From NCBI RefSeq assembly GCF_000154725.1, contig NZ_DS544873.1, positions 3,447,339-3,511,338 on the forward strand: a DNA stretch of 64,000 nt, read 5' to 3'. The number at the start of each line of letters is the position of its first letter. The first letter of the stretch is position 1. The notes beneath the pieces are model-generated. The model did not search any database, had not been told where the DNA came from, and saw only the letters and a list, made by a program, of their open reading frames with translations. Origin of the DNA: Kordia algicida OT-1 (lineage in GTDB: Bacteria; Bacteroidota; Bacteroidia; Flavobacteriales; Flavobacteriaceae). This document shows positions 32,595-42,173 of this stretch, piece by piece. The translations under genes and the position numbers were made by a program.

Positions 32595-35336
32595 TTAGAA
32601 GTTGTAACGAACGCTAAAGTTCCAAGTTCTTCCAAATCCGAAGAATGCTTTGTTTGCCGTGTTGATTCCGTCATACGTATCGTCTCCTGGATCAGCAAAA
32701 ATGTTTGTTTGCGATTCAGCTAAGTATGTTGTGTTGAATAAGTTGTTAACGTTCAATCTGAAGTTGATTGTTTTGTCTTTTTCTTCTCCAACAAACCATT
32801 TGTAAGATACACCACCATCAAATAAGTTGTATGCTGGTAATTGTAAAGAACCTCTGTTGTCTTCTTCGTCAAAGTCTTCTGCTCTAATATCAGCGTATAA
32901 ATTATCAGCTCTAAATCCAGCAATGTCAAACTTTAAGTTTTCAACTGGCTCAACAATCATTGCTAAACGCATTGTTGTTTGTGCAGCATTTCCAACTTTT
33001 ACATCATCTAAGTACAATGTGTTTTCACCAACTTGCTGGTTTTGATCGTTCACGTTGAATGCAGGTCCAGAAAGTGTTCCTCCGTATTCCCAATTACCAA
33101 CTGACGCCATACCATTGAAAGTTAAGAAGTCTAATGGACGGTATGTGAACTCTAATTCAACTCCTGAGTGAATTTGCTCTAATCCTACAAGGTTTGTACG
33201 TCCTTGAACTGTTGCGTTTGGATCTGTTGGCATAGAAGGGTCTTGGAATGTTCCGAAGATACTAATGTATCTATCTTTCCAAGAAGTTCTGTATAAGTTC
33301 AAGCTCACGTTTAACTTTTCAGACTTATATCCATATCCTAATTCAGCCCCAAATACTTTTTCGTTTCTGTAATCCTCGTTGACATCGTTAGTGTTATCTA
33401 GATAAACAGCATCAAATAAAGGTTGCTTTGAGTAATAACCAACATTACCAAATACATTGTGATTCTCGTCAATGTTGTAGTTCAATCCACCTTTGATGGT
33501 TCCTCCTAAGATGTTTTCCCAGTCTGTACGTTGTCCTTCAGCAGGTGTTACTAAGAAGAAATCTTCTCTACTAAATCCTTGGTTAGAACCAGAGAACTGT
33601 ACGAATGCAGAAACAGCATCTTTCTTATATTCTAACTGACCGAATAGACCTAACCAACGAACATATCCAATGTTGTAGTAGTCAATTTTATCTTCATCGT
33701 CGATATCTTTAAATACGTTTACGATTGATCCGAAATCAGAAGAATATGTGTTTGTTAATACTCTGTTTGGACTGTTTACGTTATCGTTATCTCTATATGC
33801 ATCCGCTCCTAATAGGTTATCTAATCTTCTGTAGTGGAAACCTTTGTATGTTCTAGCATCGATACCAACATCTAACGTTAAGTTTTCGTTTAGTTGTGTA
33901 TTTAAGTTTGCTAATAAACCAAACCAGTTGTGAGAGTTGATAGAAGCTCTTCTTGATAAACCGTTATCTCTACTGTCGTTAATGAATAAACCGTTTTCTT
34001 GATCAGTTCTTTGATATACGTTTCCATCAGAGAAAGTAACTGCCTGTCCACTGTTGTACTGTACGATTCTATCCCATAATACTTCACCATTTTGTTGGTT
34101 TCTGAAGATTGAACTAGAAGCAAAGTTAAATCCTGGTAAACGTCCGATGTCTCCAGTTCCTCCACCACGACCAAATGATGCATATCCAACAGTAGATAAT
34201 TTCATGTTGTCATTGATGTTCCAATCCCAGTTTAAAGATAATACTGGCTTGTGGTAGAAGTTTCTTCTCCAATTGAACTCTTCTCCATTTAATGTACCAT
34301 GGTTGAAGTTGTACTTATCACCAAATTGTAAATATTGTGCAATTGTTGCTGCGTTAAAGAAACTTGTTGTTCTTTGGTTGTGAACCTGTGGCGCACCAGT
34401 AACAGTAAATTGAACGTCGTGTGTTCTGTCTTCGTCAGTCCATCCAAATCCTAAGAAATAGTTGTATCCTTCAAAAGCAGTTCCGTTTATGTATCCATCT
34501 CCAGCAGTTCTACTGAATAATCCAGTGAATGCAAATCCGTTGTCCATTCTTCCTGTAGAGTACGAAGCAATAGTTTTTAAGTAGTTGTCGTTACCTAATG
34601 TCGTACCAACAAATCCACCTTCGTTTCTTTCTGTAGTTTTTGTTACAATGTTTAATGTACCACCAACAGATGAGATCGCCAATTTAGAAGATCCTAAACC
34701 TCTTTGTACTTGAATCGCAGAAGCTACGTCTGCTAAACCAGTCCAGTTACTCCAGTAAACAGCTCCGTTTTCCATGTCGTTTACTGGCACACCATTTACT
34801 AATACAGCAGTGTTTACCTGATCGAATCCACGAATGTTGATTCTTGAATCTCCAAATCCACCACCAGATTTTGTAGCATACACAGAAGGTGTAGCGTTTA
34901 ATAATTCTGGAAGTTCTTGGTTACCTAATCTTTCAACAATTTCTTCAGCTTTAATAGTAGATACTGCTACAGGAGTTTCACGCTCTTTTGCGATATCAAC
35001 TACACCAACAATTACTACTTCATCAAGAGAATTGTCAGATACTAAAGTGATAGTTCCTAAATCCTGCGTTCCACCAGTTACGTTGAATGGAATAGATTTC
35101 GTTCCAAATCCTACAAATGATACTTCAATAGTACCTGTAGCACTTTTTACATTTAATTTAAATTTCCCATCAAAGTCGGTTGATGTTCCATTAGACGTTC
35201 CCTTAACAACTACACTAGCTCCTGGTAATGGACCATCAGCCTCTACTACCTTACCTGTAATTGTTCCCTGAGAAAAAGCAACTGATGTTACTAAGAACAT
35301 CGCTACTACAAAAAACAAATTGTTAATCGTTTTCAT
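32595..35336 (-). CDS. TonB-dependent receptor with carboxypeptidase-like N-terminal domain
   Basis: A 913-aa outer-membrane receptor with signal peptide MKTINNLFFVVAMFLVTSVAFSQ, a carboxypeptidase regulatory-like domain at about 23-110 (GTITGKVVEADGPLPGASVVV), a plug with DEVVIVGVVDIAKERETPVAVS at the TonB box region, INIRGFDQVNTAVLVNGVPVND, and a barrel ending FSVRYNF. It is transcribed alone on the minus strand; the next gene on that strand upstream (pgi) ends 156 bp away. It lacks an adjacent SusD, so it is not a classical glycan-uptake pair. The substrate cannot be read from the sequence; siderophore, cobalamin or small-molecule import are all possible. An A/T-rich stretch with GCATGCAT occurs in its promoter region near 35385. 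Confidence 0.93.
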   Translation of the reverse strand: MKTINNLFFVVAMFLVTSVAFSQGTITGKVVEADGPLPGASVVVKGTSNGTSTDFDGKFKLNVKSATGTIEVSFVGFGTKSIPFNVTGGTQDLGTITLVSDNSLDEVVIVGVVDIAKERETPVAVSTIKAEEIVERLGNQELPELLNATPSVYATKSGGGFGDSRINIRGFDQVNTAVLVNGVPVNDMENGAVYWSNWTGLADVASAIQVQRGLGSSKLAISSVGGTLNIVTKTTERNEGGFVGTTLGNDNYLKTIASYSTGRMDNGFAFTGLFSRTAGDGYINGTAFEGYNYFLGFGWTDEDRTHDVQFTVTGAPQVHNQRTTSFFNAATIAQYLQFGDKYNFNHGTLNGEEFNWRRNFYHKPVLSLNWDWNINDNMKLSTVGYASFGRGGGTGDIGRLPGFNFASSSIFRNQQNGEVLWDRIVQYNSGQAVTFSDGNVYQRTDQENGLFINDSRDNGLSRRASINSHNWFGLLANLNTQLNENLTLDVGIDARTYKGFHYRRLDNLLGADAYRDNDNVNSPNRVLTNTYSSDFGSIVNVFKDIDDEDKIDYYNIGYVRWLGLFGQLEYKKDAVSAFVQFSGSNQGFSREDFFLVTPAEGQRTDWENILGGTIKGGLNYNIDENHNVFGNVGYYSKQPLFDAVYLDNTNDVNEDYRNEKVFGAELGYGYKSEKLNVSLNLYRTSWKDRYISIFGTFQDPSMPTDPNATVQGRTNLVGLEQIHSGVELEFTYRPLDFLTFNGMASVGNWEYGGTLSGPAFNVNDQNQQVGENTLYLDDVKVGNAAQTTMRLAMIVEPVENLKFDIAGFRADNLYADIRAEDFDEEDNRGSLQLPAYNLFDGGVSYKWFVGEEKDKTINFRLNVNNLFNTTYLAESQTNIFADPGDDTYDGINTANKAFFGFGRTWNFSVRYNF

Positions 35337-35492
35337 AAGTTTTATTAGTTTATTTAATGCCGCAAAAATCGTATTTATTGTGCATGCATATATTAAGCGA
35401 ATGTTAAATGTTTTAACATTTGTTCAAAAATACATTTTTAACTTATTTGATTGTTTTGCAGTTAATTAAGATATAAACCAAATTATCAACAC

Positions 35493-37136
35493 TTATTTTC
35501 TGTTTTCTTTGAAGAATCTTAAAAGATTCGTTGTAGAACTGTCATGTTCAGCAATTTCAGAGCTCTTAATGTCTGTTAAAATTTTAGTTGCGAGTTGTTT
35601 TCCTAGTTCAACTCCCCATTGATCGTAACTAAAAATATTCCAAATAACACCTTGTACAAATATTTTATGTTCGTATAAAGCAATGAGTGCTCCCAAACTT
35701 TTTGGAGTGAGTTTGTCTATTAAGATGGTATTCGTCGGTTTATTGCCTTGAAATATTTTATATGGAAGTAATTTTTCTATTTCAGAAGCACTCATTCCTT
35801 TCGCTGTTAACTCAGCAACAACTTCTTCTTTAGTTTTTCCGTTGAGTAATGCTTCCGTTTGTGCGAAGAAATTTGCCATGAGTTTTTCATGATGATCTTC
35901 TTTATGATGTAATGAATGAATATATCCAATAAAATCCGCAGGAATTAGTTTAGTTCCTTGGTGTATGAGTTGAAAAAACGCGTGTTGTGAGTTGGTTCCT
36001 GGTTCACCCCAAATTAAAGTTCCCGTTTGGTAGTTGACACGATTTCCATTTCGGTCTACACTTTTACCATTACTTTCCATGATACCTTGTTGTAGATAGG
36101 CTGAAAAACGCTGTAAATATTGTGTGTACGGAATGATGGCTTCACTTTCTGCTCCATAAAAATTATTGTACCATACACTTAATAGCGCCAATACAACTGG
36201 AATGTTTTGATCGAAAGAAGCCGTTTTGAAATGGTTGTCCATATTATGTGCTCCAGCCAATAGTTTATCGAAATTGTCGTATCCTGTTGCCAAACTGATA
36301 GATAAACCGACCGCACTCCAAAGCGAGAAACGTCCGCCAACCCAATTCCACATAGGAAATACATTTTCCGACGCAATTCCGAATTCGCTTATTTTTTCCA
36401 AATTCGTAGATACTGCTACAAAGTGTTTTGCTACTGCTTCCTCAGATGCGTGTGACATAAACCATTTGCGGATAGTCATGGCATTACTTAACGTTTCTTG
36501 TGTAGTGAAGGTTTTAGAAACAATGACAAATAAAGTAGTTTCGGGATTTAGGTTTTTAATTACTTCTTGCACATGATCGCCATCTACATTAGAGACAAAA
36601 TGTACATTTAAGTGGTTTTTGTAATATTGTAAAGCTTCCGTTACCATGGCTGGACCTAAATCAGAACCACCAATTCCAATGTTTACAACGTCTGTAAAAG
36701 CTTTTTCGGTATGTCCTTTTTTACTTCCTGAAATGATTGCTTCTGAGAAATTTTTTATTTTTTGCTTGACTTCATATATTTCAGGAATGATATTTTTTCC
36801 ATCTACAAAAACTTCAGCATTTTCCTTTTCGCGCAAAGCGGTGTGTAATACAGCTCTATTTTCAGTTTGATTGATACTCTCGCCATCAAAGTATTTTTGA
36901 ATGTTTTCCTTAAGATTGACCTCAGCAGCCAATTCCAACAATAAATCCATCGTTTCTTGCGAAATATTGTTTTTGGAATAGTCTACATAGAAATCTTGCC
37001 ATTGAATGGTAAACCGATCTGCTCTTTCTGCATCTTTTTTAAAATATTCTTTTATCGCAAACGATTTCGTTGCATAGAAATGCTCCTGAAGTTTATTCCA
37101 AACTTCAGTTTCTGTAGGATTTATGTTTGTTAACAT
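35493..37136 (-). CDS. pgi: Glucose-6-phosphate isomerase
   Basis: A 547-aa cytosolic enzyme of glycolysis interconverting glucose 6-phosphate and fructose 6-phosphate. The phosphate-binding and catalytic segments are present: [75 protein letters not shown] (with catalytic Glu and His region) and the C-terminal [13 protein letters not shown] with the catalytic Lys. Length is normal for bacterial Pgi. It lies 5 bp after the M23 lipoprotein gene on the same strand and is the last gene of the run DUF3108-dioxygenase-M23-pgi. Confidence 0.97.
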   Translation of the reverse strand: MLTNINPTETEVWNKLQEHFYATKSFAIKEYFKKDAERADRFTIQWQDFYVDYSKNNISQETMDLLLELAAEVNLKENIQKYFDGESINQTENRAVLHTALREKENAEVFVDGKNIIPEIYEVKQKIKNFSEAIISGSKKGHTEKAFTDVVNIGIGGSDLGPAMVTEALQYYKNHLNVHFVSNVDGDHVQEVIKNLNPETTLFVIVSKTFTTQETLSNAMTIRKWFMSHASEEAVAKHFVAVSTNLEKISEFGIASENVFPMWNWVGGRFSLWSAVGLSISLATGYDNFDKLLAGAHNMDNHFKTASFDQNIPVVLALLSVWYNNFYGAESEAIIPYTQYLQRFSAYLQQGIMESNGKSVDRNGNRVNYQTGTLIWGEPGTNSQHAFFQLIHQGTKLIPADFIGYIHSLHHKEDHHEKLMANFFAQTEALLNGKTKEEVVAELTAKGMSASEIEKLLPYKIFQGNKPTNTILIDKLTPKSLGALIALYEHKIFVQGVIWNIFSYDQWGVELGKQLATKILTDIKSSEIAEHDSSTTNLLRFFKENRK

Positions 37137-37141
37137 GGTTT

Positions 37142-38437
37142 TTAGTTTATCGCAGTTATTGCTTCTTTTGTAATTTCTTCTTCCACAGGTTCTGGAAGTT
37201 CGACTTCTATTCCGTCAAGTTGAATTTTTAACGGTTTGATGAATTCTAAATAGGCTTCTTTGAGTTTTGCATCTATCGGATCGGCATCTGGTAGTTTTTG
37301 CTTGAATGGATCTACTTGTCTTCCATTTTTCCAGAAACGATAGCATACATGTGGACCTGAGGTGTTTCCTGTCATTCCAACCCAACCAATTATGTCGCCT
37401 TGTTTTACATATTCGCCCACTTTTACTTTGCGCTTTTTCATGTGCAAGTATTGCGTGGTGTATGTACTGTTGTGTTTTACTTTGACATAGTTTCCGTTTC
37501 CACCTCTACGAGCAGATTCAACTACGACTCCATTGGCTGTTGAGATAATTGGCGTTCCGATTGGTGCCGCAAAATCGGTTCCTTTGTGTGGACGAATACG
37601 ATTTCCGTATAGTTTGATGCGTCTTCGCAAGTTGTAACGTGAGGAAATGCGCACATGTTTGTAACGAACTGGCGCTTTTAGAAAAGCACGACGTAAGTTT
37701 TTGGCGTTTTCGTCGTAGTAATCAACGATTTGTTTTATGCTATCGGTTTCAAATTCAAAGGCATAAAACGGTTCTTTGTTGTGTTTGAAGTATGCAGCGT
37801 GAATTTTGTCAATTCCCACGAAAGTGGTATCATTTATGTATTTTTCGGTATAAATTAGCTTAAACTCATCTCCTTTTTGCAGTCGGAAAAAGTCAATTGT
37901 CCATGCGTAAATATCAGACATGTCGTATGCCAATCGCTGACTCAATCCGGCATCATCTAATGCACCCGATAATGAGCTTGTAATGATTCCTGATGCTTCT
38001 TTTTGAACAATTTTTACAGGTTTACTCTCTGTATAAGCATTGATAGAATCTTTGAATTTAATTACCACATAGTCAATACTGTTTGGCTGATAAATGAAAC
38101 ATTCTGGTCGTTGCAACGAGTCGTCTTTGGTACAAAGCAGTGTGTATGGTTTTCCTGCTACCAATTTTCTGATGTCGAAGGTATCTTTTGTTTTTTCGGC
38201 TATTTGAAAGATTTTTGAGTAGCCAATGTTGTTTTTTTGAAGGATTTCGCCAAAGCTATCGCCACTTCTTACCGTATCTTTTACAACGACAAAGTCATTT
38301 AAGTGAAAACCGAATTCCATCGGGTCTGGAGCTGGCGCTTCAATTTCTGCAATTTCTTGCGTTTCTTTTTTGGCTTCTTTGCATGCGTTAAAGCCTAATA
38401 TTACTACTATTAATAATAAAATTTTCCCTATTCTCAT
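37142..38437 (-). CDS. M23-family (LytM-type) peptidase lipoprotein
   Basis: A 431-aa envelope protein with lipoprotein signal ending VVILGFNAC. An N-terminal region with a LysM/OapA-like part ([17 protein letters not shown]) precedes the M23 domain at about 270-400. Zinc ligands are visible in [11 protein letters not shown] (His, Asp), and the catalytic His is in QYLHMKKR. The usual GPHLHY motif reads GPHVCYRFW, so the last zinc-binding His is replaced by Cys. Cys can bind zinc, so activity may persist. Such proteins cut or regulate peptidoglycan cross-links. Its ATG overlaps the stop of the dioxygenase gene by 4 bp (ATGA), showing translational coupling. Confidence 0.9.
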   Translation of the reverse strand: MRIGKILLLIVVILGFNACKEAKKETQEIAEIEAPAPDPMEFGFHLNDFVVVKDTVRSGDSFGEILQKNNIGYSKIFQIAEKTKDTFDIRKLVAGKPYTLLCTKDDSLQRPECFIYQPNSIDYVVIKFKDSINAYTESKPVKIVQKEASGIITSSLSGALDDAGLSQRLAYDMSDIYAWTIDFFRLQKGDEFKLIYTEKYINDTTFVGIDKIHAAYFKHNKEPFYAFEFETDSIKQIVDYYDENAKNLRRAFLKAPVRYKHVRISSRYNLRRRIKLYGNRIRPHKGTDFAAPIGTPIISTANGVVVESARRGGNGNYVKVKHNSTYTTQYLHMKKRKVKVGEYVKQGDIIGWVGMTGNTSGPHVCYRFWKNGRQVDPFKQKLPDADPIDAKLKEAYLEFIKPLKIQLDGIEVELPEPVEEEITKEAITAIN

Positions 38438-39399
38438 TGTTTCCTTTCTGTGTTAAAGACATGGTCTACCCATTCTTTTCCCCATTCGCTTTTTTCATTT
38501 TCGCTCCAAATTTCGGGAAAAAAGATCACTTTTTGAAAACTTGGAGGCAAGTATTCTCTCCAATTTGTGCCACCAGTGGCTTCAATAGTCTTTTTTTCAC
38601 GTCGTAAATAGCGATATGCCGAACCCATATGCATGAGTGGCCAATTGACATTTGCATTGAGATCAAGCTGTTTAAGCGCCGCAATTACGTTTTTATTTTG
38701 CTTTACTTTGGAAGGCAACGCTAAATAACGGTGATATATTGTGCTGGTTTCTACTTCTTTTGCAATTCGCATGAAGCGCGGCGTATATCGATATTCAAAT
38801 TGTTTGAGCGTGAGTGTTTTTTCACCTGTTTTACTATCAGTAGCTCCTTTTTTCCAGTAGATGTTTTCGTAAAGATCGTCTAAGGTATTTTTTGATGAGA
38901 ATTGGTCGCGAACTGTATGATGTACCAAGTTTTCCATTGGCGTTGAATAGAGTTCAATCATTCTGTATTGTGCCGATTGAAATCCGCTTGCAGGCAATAA
39001 CGACATTCTATAGTTTAAGAATTGCTCTCTTTCCATACCATTTATCATGATTTCGAAAGAAGACGTTAATGCCTTAAAGTAGTTGTTGATGCGATGAATG
39101 CGTTGGGTAAAAAATTCTGCTGTTTGGTCTTTATCATCAATGATTTGCTTTTGCTCATGAATGATGAGTTTAAAGTACAATTCCGTAATTTGATGGTACA
39201 TGATAAAGATTTCTTCATCAGGAAAAAATGTACGTGGTATTTGTAAACTTAGTAGTGTATCTAAGTGAATATAATCCCAATAGGTAAGATATCTTTGGTG
39301 CAATAAGCCGTCAAGATACGAGCCTAAGTCTTGCCCAGAATTTGTGTATTTCTTGTCTAATTTTTCAATTCGTTCCGCAATTTCTGGTGGAATTTCCAT
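38434..39399 (-). CDS. Tryptophan 2,3-dioxygenase family protein (copy 1)
   Basis: This 321-aa heme dioxygenase of the TDO superfamily opens the indole ring of tryptophan to N-formylkynurenine in characterised members. The conserved distal His lies in IMYHQITELYFKLIIHE, the substrate Arg region in ASGFQSAQYRMIELYS, the heme-ligand His probably in WPLMHMGSAYRYL, and the loop IEATGGTNWREYLPP matches the GTGGSSG-type loop. A paralogue is encoded at 41201-42145. It lies 6 bp after the DUF3108 gene and overlaps the M23 gene by 4 bp, so it is embedded in an envelope/metabolism operon rather than with kynureninase genes. Specific substrate (Trp or another indole) is not certain because two divergent copies exist. 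Confidence 0.88.
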   Translation of the reverse strand: MEIPPEIAERIEKLDKKYTNSGQDLGSYLDGLLHQRYLTYWDYIHLDTLLSLQIPRTFFPDEEIFIMYHQITELYFKLIIHEQKQIIDDKDQTAEFFTQRIHRINNYFKALTSSFEIMINGMEREQFLNYRMSLLPASGFQSAQYRMIELYSTPMENLVHHTVRDQFSSKNTLDDLYENIYWKKGATDSKTGEKTLTLKQFEYRYTPRFMRIAKEVETSTIYHRYLALPSKVKQNKNVIAALKQLDLNANVNWPLMHMGSAYRYLRREKKTIEATGGTNWREYLPPSFQKVIFFPEIWSENEKSEWGKEWVDHVFNTERKQ

Positions 39400-39405
39400 A
39401 CGTAT

Positions 39406-40182
39406 TTAGTCTACAATTATTTTAAAAGGATGTTTGAGTCCTTTGAAAGCGTCTAAGTCTGCTTTTAACGAACCTACCATGAGTTTTGCTTTGATAGAGA
39501 TCGGAATTTTGTTTTCATCATCAGAAACCCAAAGTGTTAAACTTTCATTTTCTTTAAAAACACGTCCTGCTTGTACATAAGGCCTAAAGATTAAACAAGG
39601 TACTTTTCCAAATTTTGTACGCTTGTTTTCTCGTCCTAAGAATTTGAGCTTGAATTTGAAGTTTTCTTTATCAAAAAACATGTTTAACACAATTTCTTCT
39701 CCTTCTTTGATGTCAGAAACATCATAGTTGTTTCGCAAATAGTAAAATGCAGAAACCATGTCTTGTACATCTTTTTCGATGTTGTATTCTTTTTTTGTAT
39801 TGTGCTTTTTATTGTTGACTAATGCTTTTTGTTTTTTGTAGTTAAAGTCAATTTCAATGTCTTTTGTATGTCCGCCTTCATCAATTTTACGAATAAATTT
39901 GTATGGCTGTCCTGTTTCTTTGTCAAAATAGCTTTCGTAATTGTCATCTACTTTAAAAAACCAACTTGCGAAACCAGTCGTTTTTCCTTTTCCAACTACA
40001 TGATATACACTTTTTCCATTCAAGTATTCATCCTTGACCTCAAGCGTGGCATAACTCGCGTTGATAAATCCGTAGTGAATTCTAAATTTAAACCATTCTC
40101 CTGAGGTGAATGCTGTTTCTTTTTGTTGTGCTTGTAAAGCGAAGCCTATAAGCAGGCAAAGTATTGTAAGTGTACGTTTCAT
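39406..40182 (-). CDS. DUF3108 domain secreted protein
   Basis: A 258-aa protein. I place the start at the Met beginning the signal peptide MKRTLTILCLLIGFALQAQ rather than at the in-frame ATG 39 bp upstream (40221). The body matches DUF3108: GEWFKFRIHYGFINASYATLEV, FFKVDDNYESYFDKETGQPY, IEIDFNYKKQKA, DMVSAFYYLRNNYD, then CLIFRPYVQAGRVF and SLTLWVSDDENKIPISIKA. The family is periplasmic/outer membrane-associated with a lipocalin-like beta fold and has no firmly known role. It is the first gene of the operon that continues with dioxygenase, M23 peptidase and pgi. Confidence 0.87.
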   Translation of the reverse strand: MKRTLTILCLLIGFALQAQQKETAFTSGEWFKFRIHYGFINASYATLEVKDEYLNGKSVYHVVGKGKTTGFASWFFKVDDNYESYFDKETGQPYKFIRKIDEGGHTKDIEIDFNYKKQKALVNNKKHNTKKEYNIEKDVQDMVSAFYYLRNNYDVSDIKEGEEIVLNMFFDKENFKFKLKFLGRENKRTKFGKVPCLIFRPYVQAGRVFKENESLTLWVSDDENKIPISIKAKLMVGSLKADLDAFKGLKHPFKIIVD

Positions 40183-40633
40183 GTTTGATGTAAAGGTTTG
40201 TAAAAATAATAAAATTCGCATTACTTTTTGTTAATTTATTGTTGTAACGCAATTACTATTCCAAAAAAAAGTGTAGAAATTTGTCTTTCCAAGAATGTAA
40301 CGTTGTTTTTAAGCTTATATTTTTGTGTTTTTGCTTTTTGCGATTCTTTTTATCTTCTAGGTCTACATCGATTAAAAACGCATGTATAACAAATAGTTGC
40401 ATTGAATGTTACATTGCGTATTTCTGAATACTTTTGAGCTAACTTATTAACAGATTTTTTTCAGAAGGAAACTATACTACAAACAATCGTCAGTTAAAAA
40501 ATATTATAAAAATTTTTACGTATTACAGCTGAATCTTAAAAGCCAATTGTATAGAAGAATCTTAAAACTAATTAGTGACAAGTAGTTAAGATTGAAAGTC
40601 CTTTTTTGACTGAATTATACAGAAAAATTTAGA
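40183..40633. other. Intergenic region downstream of the small RNA pair
   Basis: 451 bp of AT-rich sequence without credible frames. It must hold the promoter of the DUF3108-pgi operon, but I see no full TTG-N19-TAnnTTTG match. No hairpin of note occurs before the terminator of small RNA copy A at 40644. Confidence 0.45.
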
Positions 40634-40750
40634 CAAAAAAAAGAAGCTCAATCTTACGACTGAGCTTTCTTTTTTTATTAACCAACCAAAACTTTAAATT
40701 ATGAAAATCTAGTTTTCTTAAAGTCGCAAAAGGAAACCACTCGCTTTTGC
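40634..40750 (-). ncRNA. Candidate small RNA, copy A (about 115 nt)
   Basis: The predicted transcript runs from about 40750 to 40634 on the minus strand. It has three stems: GCAAAAG with CTTTTGC, ACTTTAA with TTAAAGT, and the terminator AAGCTCAGTC-GTAA-GATTGAGCTT followed by a T run. A promoter with exact spacing lies just upstream (40755-40785). A second copy, 279 bp upstream on that strand, keeps all three stems and the loops. The terminator differs by one compensatory pair change and two wobble changes, so the structure is under selection or duplicated with its structure kept. No open frame longer than a few codons is shared. Confidence 0.75.
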
Positions 40751-40754
40751 ACTG

Positions 40755-40785
40755 CAAATATATAACGGAACATTTATTATGCAAG
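40755..40785 (-). promoter_or_regulatory. Promoter of small RNA copy A
   Basis: On the minus strand CTTG, 19 bp, then TATATTTG: a full match to the Bacteroidota form. The -33 region overlaps ATGC-TT-GCAT, an inverted repeat. About 75 bp further upstream are also conserved with copy B. Confidence 0.8.
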
Positions 40786-40916
40786 CATAGTATTTGACTT
40801 TAACACAATTTTTGCATTCAGAATCGTATTTCGTCGATGTTTATTATTGAATATTCAGTTAAATTTAAATTTTATTATGAATTTGTTAACAATTTTTATT
40901 TCTGAAAAAAAGCCCA

Positions 40917-41029
40917 CAAAAAAAGCCCGATCTTACGATCGAGCTTTTTTTTATTTATTAACCAACCAAAACTTTAAATTATGAAAATCTCTCATCTTAA
41001 AGTTGCAAAAGGAAACCACTCGCTTTTGC
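40917..41029 (-). ncRNA. Candidate small RNA, copy B (about 113 nt)
   Basis: The layout is the same as copy A: stems GCAAAAG/CTTTTGC and ACTTTAA/TTAAAGT, then terminator AAGCTCGATC-GTAA-GATCGGGCTT and a T run at about 40917. Against copy A the terminator pair A-U has become G-C, with G-U to A-U and U-A to U-G beside it, while the GUAA tetraloop is unchanged. The segment GGTTGGTTAATAA before the terminator is identical in both and unpaired, a possible target-binding stretch. It lies between the two tryptophan dioxygenase-type genes, on the same strand as both. Confidence 0.75.
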
Positions 41030-41033
41030 ACTG

Positions 41034-41064
41034 CAAATATAAAACGAGAATTATACTATGCAAG
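41034..41064 (-). promoter_or_regulatory. Promoter of small RNA copy B
   Basis: On the minus strand CTTG, 19 bp, TATATTTG, with the same spacing as copy A. The half-site around -33 is GTGC-TT-GCAT, one change from copy A. Confidence 0.8.
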
Positions 41065-41200
41065 CACAGTATTTGACTTTAACACAATTATTATATTCAG
41101 AATGGTATTTTGTCGATGTTTATTATTGAATATTTAATAGTTTTTTAGATTATTTGAAAATTATTCAACATTTTGACAGTTTTTACTTCTGTAAATTTGG

Positions 41201-42145
41201 CTATTTTATTGTTTTATAGCCTTCTAAATTGGTAATTCCCCAATTTTTTAGTTCATCTTCACTCCAAAGTTGCGGAAAAAAGATCCTTTTTTGATATTTT
41301 GGATGCATGTATTTTTGCCAATCGCTTCCGCCAGTTGCTTCAGGATTTCCTTCATTGGAATTGATATATTTTGCCGCTGTGTTGTAATGATGCATTACCC
41401 AACTAATATTTACCGTATGATCGTAATGACGCATCGCGTTTATCAAAGCAGTATCATTTTGATATTCTCTTGGTAATTGCTTAAACTTTGTCCATAGATT
41501 GATGGTATTGTATTCTTTCATCCATTCAATGAGTTCTTTTTTGTATTTCTCATCAAAATTAATCATCAATTTACTGCGTTTTCCCGTTTTATGATCGTGT
41601 CCTGCCACTTGCCAATACATATTGTTGTACGCATGTAAGTATGGCGTCTCACGATCAATTGTTGCTCTAAATCTGTAATCAATTAGATTGATAAGTTCTG
41701 TAGAAGCAATTTCAATTTTACGGTATTGTGCCGATTGAAATCCGCTGGCTGGCGTTAAGGTATCGCGAAATTTCATGTATTGTGACACTTCCATTCCTTC
41801 GCCCATAATGTCAAACGAATTGGAAAGTAAGTCAAAATAACGACTGATTCGCATGAGATGCATGATAAATTTTTCTGGTACAATGTTTTCCGTATGTGCA
41901 ATTTGTTGCATTTCCCACAGAATCATTTTAAAAATCAATTCGTTTATCTGATGGTAGATTAAAAACACCATTTCATCAGGTAATTGTGTGCGTTGTGTTT
42001 GCAATCCTAAAAGTGCATCTACCTGAATGAAATCCCAATATTTCATAGGTTCAGCATGCAATAGTCCTGAAAGGTGTACATCAGGATCTTGTCCCATATC
42101 CAAATATTTTTTGTCTATGGCAGCGAGTAATTCTTCTCTGGTCAT
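41201..42145 (-). CDS. Tryptophan 2,3-dioxygenase family protein (copy 2)
   Basis: A 314-aa TDO-superfamily heme enzyme clearly related to the protein encoded at 38434-39399 but well diverged. It shows MGQDPDVHLSGLLHAEPMKYWDFIQVDALLGLQ, the distal His in FLIYHQINELIFKMILWE, ASGFQSAQYRKIEIAS, a His pair in WVMHHYNTAAKYI and the loop EATGGSDWQKYMHP. It lies near hppD and hmgA on the same strand, separated from hppD by a terminator hairpin, so it is probably expressed independently. Together with those genes it suggests degradation of aromatic amino acids. Which copy uses tryptophan is not clear. Confidence 0.88.
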   Translation of the reverse strand: MTREELLAAIDKKYLDMGQDPDVHLSGLLHAEPMKYWDFIQVDALLGLQTQRTQLPDEMVFLIYHQINELIFKMILWEMQQIAHTENIVPEKFIMHLMRISRYFDLLSNSFDIMGEGMEVSQYMKFRDTLTPASGFQSAQYRKIEIASTELINLIDYRFRATIDRETPYLHAYNNMYWQVAGHDHKTGKRSKLMINFDEKYKKELIEWMKEYNTINLWTKFKQLPREYQNDTALINAMRHYDHTVNISWVMHHYNTAAKYINSNEGNPEATGGSDWQKYMHPKYQKRIFFPQLWSEDELKNWGITNLEGYKTIK

Positions 42146-42173
42146 GTTGTTGTTTTTAGGGAGAGAAAATCAA

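Noticed and set aside
35370-35400. GCATGCAT sequence as a further copy of the small RNA promoter site
   Set aside because: Only the short palindrome is similar; no TAnnTTTG at the right distance and no terminator-like RNA follows.
40981-41076. Small plus-strand frame MKISHLKVAKGN... in repeat copy B
   Set aside because: Copy A has a stop after three codons, while promoter, stems and terminator on the minus strand are conserved in both copies.
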